Source: Burkholderiaceae bacterium (GTDB taxonomy: Bacteria > Pseudomonadota > Gammaproteobacteria > Burkholderiales > Burkholderiaceae). From it: a DNA stretch of 18,607 nt. The DNA lies in contig JAKONS010000273.1 in assembly GCA_022701845.1 (NCBI GenBank), forward strand, positions 1 to 18,607, given 5' to 3'. Below, piece after piece: positions 14,430 through 18,607 of the stretch (its first letter is position 1; each line of letters starts with the position of its first letter). The position numbers were made by a program, and so were the translations under genes. Below the pieces are notes generated by a model. That model was not told the origin of the DNA. It made no database searches and saw only the letters and a list, made by a program, of their open reading frames with translations.

Positions 14430-16499
14430 ATGTCCGCCGGTCTCAATTACGCCCAGATGGAAGCCGTCAACTACCTGCACGGCCAGTGCCTGGTGCTGGC
14501 CGGCGCCGGTTCGGGCAAGACGCGGGTCATCACCATGAAGATCGCCCGGCTGATCCAGGCCGGGCTGGAGCCCAAGCGCATCGCGGCGATCACCTTCACC
14601 AACAAGGCGGCCAGCGAGATGCGCGAGCGCGCCAAGCAGCTGATCGGCCGGCAGGCGCGCGAGGTGGCGGTGTGCACCTTCCACGCCCTGGGGGTGCGGC
14701 TGATGCGCGAGGACGGCGCCGCGCTGGGCCTGAAATCGCAGTTCAGCATCCTCGACCAGGACGACGTGGTCGGCATCATCAAGGACGCCGCCGGCGGCAC
14801 CGTCGACGCGGCCACCGCGCGCACCTGGCAGTGGACGATCTCGCGCTGGAAGAACATGGGCCTCAACAGCGAGCAGGCGCTTGGCATCGCCGCCGACGAC
14901 AACGAGCGCATCGTGGCCAAGGTGATGGAGCGCTACGAGGAGCGGCTGGCCGCCTACCAGAGCGTCGATTTCGACGACCTGATCGGCATGCCGCTCAAGC
15001 TGCTGCGCGACTTCCCGGACATCCGCGAGAAGTGGCAGAAGACCTTCGGCCATGTGCTGGTCGACGAATACCAGGACACCAACGCCACCCAGTACGAGCT
15101 GCTCAAGCTGCTGGTCGGCGAGCGCGGCCGCTTCACCGCGGTGGGCGACGACGACCAGTCGATCTACGGCTGGCGCGGCGCCACCCTCGACAACCTGAAG
15201 AAGCTGCCGGTCGACTATCCGGAGCTCAAAGTCATCAAGCTGGAGCAGAACTACCGCTCCACCAGCGCCATCCTGCGCGCCGCCAACAACGTCATCCAGC
15301 TCAACCCGAAGCTGTTCCCGAAGACGCTGTTCAGCGAACTCGGCGAGGGCGAGCCGGTGCGGGTGGTCGATGCCGACAGCGAGGAGCACGAGGCCGAACG
15401 CGCGGTGGCCCGCATCCAGAGCCTGCGCGAGACCTCGCAGCACAAGGAGTGGCGCAGCTTCGCGGTGCTGTACCGGGCCAACCACATGGCCAAGCCGTTC
15501 GAGAAAGCGCTGCGCCGCGCCAACATTCCCTACAAGGTCTCGGGCGGCACCGGCTTCTTCGACCGCGCCGAGATCCGCGACCTGTGCGCCTGGCTGCGCC
15601 TGTGGGTCAACAACGACGACGACCCGGCCTTCCTGCGCTCGGTGACCACGCCCAAGCGCGGCATCGGCCACACCACGCTGGGCCGTCTCGGCGAAAACAG
15701 CACCAGCTACAAGCTGAGCCTGTTCGAATCGCTGTTCTCGTCGTCGCTGGCCTCGCTGATGCCCGAACGGGCGCTGGCGCAGCTGCACGAGTTCGGCCGC
15801 TACATCAACGATCTGGAGTACCGCGCCCGCCGCACCGTCGGCGCCGAGGACGCCAAGGCGTTCCTGCTGGAGTGGGTCAAGGAGATCGGCTACGAGCAGC
15901 ACCTGCTCGACGGCGAGGACAGCGACAAGGTGGCCGCCGCCCGCTGGAGCAACGTGCTCGATTTCATCGACTGGATGGCGCAGCGCTGCGGCGGCACCCT
16001 CGACGACGCCTCCGGCGCCAACCTGCCGAGCGAGACCAAGACCCTGCTGGAAGTGGTGCAGACGGTGTCGCTGCTGTCGACCATCAGCGACCGCGAGAAG
16101 GACCAGGACGTGGTGACGCTGTCGACCCTGCACGCGTCGAAGGGCCTGGAGTGGCCGCACGTGATGCTGGTCGGCGTGACCGAGGGCCTGCTGCCGTTCA
16201 AGCTCGACGACGACGGCGGGCGCCAGCAGGTGGTCAGCGACGAGACGGTGCAGCGCCTGCAGGAGGAGCGCCGGCTGATGTACGTGGGCATCACTCGCGC
16301 CCAGCGCAGCCTGGCGGTGAGCTGGACCAAGCGCCGCAAGAAGGGCCGCGAGATGGTGGCGGCCAAGCCCAGCCGCTTCATCGGCGAGATGGCGCTCGAC
16401 AAGACCACCGCCCGCGAAGACCCGCGCGAGAAGCTGCGCGCCCTGCGGGCCGAATTCGCCAAGCGGGCCGAGGCCACGGCGGCTGCACCGAAGTCCTGA
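14430..16499 (+). CDS. rep: ATP-dependent DNA helicase Rep (UvrD/Rep superfamily 1A)
   Basis: 3'-5' single-strand DNA translocase and helicase that helps replication forks pass protein barriers. The 689 residues are close to E. coli Rep. Motifs in order: Q-motif LNYAQMEAV (5-13), Walker A AGAGSGKT (24-31), Ia TFTNKAA (55-61), II VDEYQDTN (211-218), III GDDDQSIYGWRGA (239-251), IV LEQNYRST, V TLSTLHASKGLEWPHV and VI EERRLMYVGITRAQ. DEYQDTN and the ending without a long UvrD-type C-terminal tail favour Rep over UvrD or PcrA. The ATG at 14430 puts the Q-motif right at the N-terminus; the longer upstream open frame is antisense to the AEC gene. pldA follows after 107 bases. Confidence 0.95.
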   Translation: MSAGLNYAQMEAVNYLHGQCLVLAGAGSGKTRVITMKIARLIQAGLEPKRIAAITFTNKAASEMRERAKQLIGRQAREVAVCTFHALGVRLMREDGAALGLKSQFSILDQDDVVGIIKDAAGGTVDAATARTWQWTISRWKNMGLNSEQALGIAADDNERIVAKVMERYEERLAAYQSVDFDDLIGMPLKLLRDFPDIREKWQKTFGHVLVDEYQDTNATQYELLKLLVGERGRFTAVGDDDQSIYGWRGATLDNLKKLPVDYPELKVIKLEQNYRSTSAILRAANNVIQLNPKLFPKTLFSELGEGEPVRVVDADSEEHEAERAVARIQSLRETSQHKEWRSFAVLYRANHMAKPFEKALRRANIPYKVSGGTGFFDRAEIRDLCAWLRLWVNNDDDPAFLRSVTTPKRGIGHTTLGRLGENSTSYKLSLFESLFSSSLASLMPERALAQLHEFGRYINDLEYRARRTVGAEDAKAFLLEWVKEIGYEQHLLDGEDSDKVAAARWSNVLDFIDWMAQRCGGTLDDASGANLPSETKTLLEVVQTVSLLSTISDREKDQDVVTLSTLHASKGLEWPHVMLVGVTEGLLPFKLDDDGGRQQVVSDETVQRLQEERRLMYVGITRAQRSLAVSWTKRRKKGREMVAAKPSRFIGEMALDKTTAREDPREKLRALRAEFAKRAEATAAAPKS

Positions 16500-16606
16500 C
16501 GGGCGGCTTGCTTTGGTGCTGGAACGGCGCCAGACCGGTAACATCGTGTTATCCGCGTGCGCTCGACACGCCTTTCTCCGTATTTCTCCATCGAAAGCCT
16601 TCAGAG
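16500..16606 (+). promoter_or_regulatory. rep-pldA spacer with palindrome GGTAACA-TCG-TGTTATC
   Basis: The 107-base gap has one notable element: an inverted repeat at 16537-16553 with 7-base arms (one G-T pair) around a 3-base centre, about 54 bases before the pldA ATG. Its AT-rich arms stand out in this GC-rich sequence. It could be an operator or overlap the pldA promoter. No strong -10/-35 pair and no T-tailed terminator for rep are visible. Confidence 0.35.
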
Positions 16607-17890
16607 ATGCTCCCGAAACGGAACTCCACGCCGCGCATGGCGGTCATGCTCGCCCTGCTCGCGGCACCCGCGGCCTATGCGCAGACCCGGCCCGCGCCGG
16701 TGCTGCAACTGACGCCGCAGCGCACCGCCGCCGTCACCGCCTGGCAGCAATGCAAGCCCCTGGGCTCCGACGCCGCCCGGCTGGCCTGCTTCGACCGCTG
16801 GGCCGCCGACCAGCAGGTGCTGGTCGACCAGGTGGAGCAGCGTGCCGCCGCCGCCGCGGTGTCGCCCTCGGCTTCCGCCACCGCCACCCCGCCGCCCGGC
16901 GCCGCCGCCTCCGCCCTCAAGGCCGACGTGACCGCCGCCCTGGCCAGTGCGCAGCCGGCCGCGCCCGCCGGTGGCGCCACCACCGCCACCGCCTCCACCG
17001 GCATCATCGGCGTCGGCCTGGAGCAGGGCTGCAAGGACCGCCAGTTCTCCGAGCTGTCGCGTTTCTGGGAACTCGAATCCGGCAGCGCCTGCCCGACCTT
17101 CAGCCTGCGCGGCTTCCGCCCGAACAGTTTGTCGGCGGTCGGCGCCAGCTCGGTCAACCAGAGCCCGACCTCGGGCAATCCGGCCAATTCGGCGGTCAAT
17201 TCGATCGACTACCGCAAGGAAGAGCTGCGGCTGCAGCTGTCGGTGCGCACCAAGCTGGCCAGCGGCCTGCTCACCGCCGCCGACGCGCCGCTGCGCGACT
17301 CGCTGTGGCTGGCCTACAGCCAGCAGTCTTACTGGCAGTTCTTCAGCAGCGGCCTGTCGCGCCCGTTCCGCAGTACCGACTACGAACCCGAGGCGATCTA
17401 CGTCTACCCCACCACCGCCGAGCTGCCCTTCGGCTGGCGCTGGCGCTACAGCGGCGCCGGCCTGGTGCACCAGTCGAACGGCCAGAGCGACCCGCTGTCG
17501 CGCAGCTGGAACCGCTTCTACCTGATGACCGGCTTCGAAAAGGACGACACCTACAGCGTCAACGCCCGGGTGTGGAAGCGCCTGAACGAGTCGGCCATCG
17601 ACGACAACAACCCGCAGATCTCGAACTTCATCGGGCGCGGCGAGGTGTCGGCCCGCTGGAACCCGAGCACCCGCAACACCTTCATCGGCACGGTGCGCGG
17701 CACGCCGGGCGGCGACGCCAAGGGCTCGGTGCGGCTCGAATGGCTGCGCTCGCTGGGCGACGGCAAGGGCAACAGCTACAGCGGGCTGCGCTTCCATACC
17801 CAGCTGTTCAGCGGCTACGGCGACAGCCTGATCGACTACAACCGCAAGCGCACCGTCCTGAGCGTCGGCTTCTCGATCGTCGACTTCTAG
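16607..17890 (+). CDS. pldA: Outer-membrane phospholipase A (PldA/OMPLA)
   Basis: Beta-barrel hydrolase of the outer membrane that degrades phospholipids misplaced in the outer leaflet; active as a calcium-dependent dimer in E. coli. The protein has 427 residues. A signal peptide ends around AYA-Q (25/26). Residues 201-427 form the 12-strand barrel, with catalytic His288 and Ser290 in HQSNGQSDP and Asn302 in SRSWNR, the same spacing as His142-Ser144-Asn156 of E. coli. It ends in GFSIVDF with the C-terminal Phe needed for BAM insertion. Residues 26-200 are an extension absent from E. coli PldA: a segment with CKPLGSDAARLACFDRWA, an Ala/Pro/Ser/Thr linker (80-132), then a Cys-containing region. 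Its stop overlaps the convergent dehydrogenase stop. Confidence 0.95.
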   Translation: MLPKRNSTPRMAVMLALLAAPAAYAQTRPAPVLQLTPQRTAAVTAWQQCKPLGSDAARLACFDRWAADQQVLVDQVEQRAAAAAVSPSASATATPPPGAAASALKADVTAALASAQPAAPAGGATTATASTGIIGVGLEQGCKDRQFSELSRFWELESGSACPTFSLRGFRPNSLSAVGASSVNQSPTSGNPANSAVNSIDYRKEELRLQLSVRTKLASGLLTAADAPLRDSLWLAYSQQSYWQFFSSGLSRPFRSTDYEPEAIYVYPTTAELPFGWRWRYSGAGLVHQSNGQSDPLSRSWNRFYLMTGFEKDDTYSVNARVWKRLNESAIDDNNPQISNFIGRGEVSARWNPSTRNTFIGTVRGTPGGDAKGSVRLEWLRSLGDGKGNSYSGLRFHTQLFSGYGDSLIDYNRKRTVLSVGFSIVDF

Positions 17891-18607
17891 AGCAGGCGTT
17901 TCAGCAGGCTGGAGGTGTCCCAGCGGGTGCCGCCCATCAGCTGCACGTCGCCGTAGAACTGGTCGACCAGCGCGGTCACCGGAACGCGGGCGCCGTTGCG
18001 GCGGGCTTCGTCCAGGACCAGGCCGAGGTCCTTGCGCATCCAGTCGACCGCGAAGCCGTAGTCGAACTTGCCCTGCACCATGGTCTTGCCGCGGTTGTCC
18101 ATCTGCCAGCTCTGCGCGGCGCCCTTGCCGATGACGTCGAGCGCCAGCGTCATGTCGAGGCCGGAGCGCTGGCCGAAGGCGATGGCTTCGGCCAGGCCCT
18201 GCACCGCGCCGGCGATGCAGATCTGATTGCACATCTTGGTGAGCTGGCCGGCGCCGGCCGCACCCATCAGCGTCACCGCGCGGCCGTAGGCGGCGGCGAT
18301 CGGCGCGATGGCGTCGAAGGCTTCCGCGTCGCCGCCGCACATCACGGTCAGCACGCCGTTCTGGGCGCCGGCCTGGCCGCCGGAGACCGGCGCGTCGACG
18401 AACTGCAGGCCGGCCGCGCGGGCGGCGGCATACAGCTCGCGTGCCACGTCGGCCGAGGCGGTGGTGTGGTCGACGAAGATCGCGCCGGGCTGCATGCCGG
18501 CCAGCGCGCCGTCGTCACGGCGGCCGCCGGCGCCGTCGGCGGTGCCGAGCACCACCGAGCGCAGGTCGTCGTCGTTGCCGACGCAGCAGAACACGATGTC
18601 GGCGCCC
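17887..18607 (-). CDS. NAD(P)-dependent 3-hydroxyisobutyrate dehydrogenase-family oxidoreductase (N-terminus off the window)
   Basis: Beta-hydroxyacid dehydrogenase of the MmsB/GarR/GlxR type. The frame is open to the window edge, and the visible part begins GADIVFCCVGNDDDL, so the GxGxxG cofactor loop is outside. Seen are DHTTASADVAR (substrate-binding signature), DAPVSGGQAGAQNG followed by LTVMCGG, the catalytic Lys in GAGQLTKMCNQ and the C-terminal helical domain with KDLGLVLDEA. About 240 of roughly 290-300 residues are present. Which substrate it uses (hydroxyisobutyrate, tartronate semialdehyde, others) cannot be told here. It is convergent with pldA, and the two TAG stops share a CTAG palindrome. 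An in-frame GTG at 18594 is internal, not the start. Confidence 0.93.
   Translation of the reverse strand, partial: GADIVFCCVGNDDDLRSVVLGTADGAGGRRDDGALAGMQPGAIFVDHTTASADVARELYAAARAAGLQFVDAPVSGGQAGAQNGVLTVMCGGDAEAFDAIAPIAAAYGRAVTLMGAAGAGQLTKMCNQICIAGAVQGLAEAIAFGQRSGLDMTLALDVIGKGAAQSWQMDNRGKTMVQGKFDYGFAVDWMRKDLGLVLDEARRNGARVPVTALVDQFYGDVQLMGGTRWDTSSLLKRLL

Noticed and set aside
14304..16544. 746-codon open frame antisense to the whole rep gene
   Set aside because: Its composition (Val, Gly, Ala, His, Leu-rich, no motifs) is what a GC-rich gene gives in the complementary frame. The sense strand has all seven helicase motifs.
17887..18594. Dehydrogenase read as complete from the GTG at 18594
   Set aside because: The frame is open to the window end and the required N-terminal GxGxxG strand is absent, so the gene is cut, not short.
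1..18607. Defence island, CRISPR array, integrase, transposase, toxin-antitoxin pair or tRNA
   Set aside because: No repeat-spacer array, mobile-element protein, toxin-antitoxin pair or cloverleaf seen. All genes fit ordinary chromosomal functions.

Overview
The window is a GC-rich (roughly two thirds G+C), densely coded stretch of bacterial chromosome. Protein signatures and gene neighbourhoods suggest a betaproteobacterium of the Burkholderiales, probably a member of the Comamonadaceae. This is an inference from gene content; there is no rRNA here to test it. I recognise twenty protein genes, two of them cut by the window edges. I see no tRNA, rRNA, CRISPR array, insertion sequence, integrase or prophage gene. 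The longest gap without a gene is about 160 bases.

Layout. (1) Bases 1-3495, plus strand: the end of a carbohydrate-uptake operon with an ABC permease (5' end missing), its MalK/UgpC-type ATPase, a Gfo/Idh/MocA dehydrogenase and a GntR/FCD regulator. Start and stop codons overlap, so uptake, first oxidation and control look like one transcript; the substrate is not evident. (2) 3521-5362: a PlsC-type acyltransferase on the minus strand, divergent from ruvB. (3) 5375-9016, minus strand: a run read as SDR reductase (pteridine-reductase-like), folB, ttcA, a DUF4136 lipoprotein and a histidine phosphatase. (4) 9035-11441, plus strand: a MidA/NDUFAF7-type methyltransferase starting only 18 bp from the divergent SDR gene, then a DUF2905 membrane protein and a ROK-family sugar kinase. 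(5) 11481-14267, minus strand: an AEC-family permease, a 99-residue protein of unknown function, diaA and dolP. (6) 14430-17890, plus strand: the DNA helicase gene rep and the outer-membrane phospholipase gene pldA. (7) 17887-18607, minus strand: a beta-hydroxyacid dehydrogenase whose stop codon overlaps that of pldA.

Functional themes are housekeeping: DNA repair and replication (ruvB, rep, diaA), outer-membrane maintenance (dolP, pldA, DUF4136 lipoprotein, acyltransferase), pterin/folate metabolism and tRNA thiolation (folB, SDR, ttcA) and sugar handling (ABC operon, ROK kinase). I found no convincing new multi-gene system. The points most worth a second look are the pterin-reductase signature in the SDR next to folB, the long N-terminal extension of PldA, the glycine/aromatic insert in the DUF4136 lipoprotein, the pyrimidine-rich leader of rep, and the small unrecognised protein upstream of diaA.
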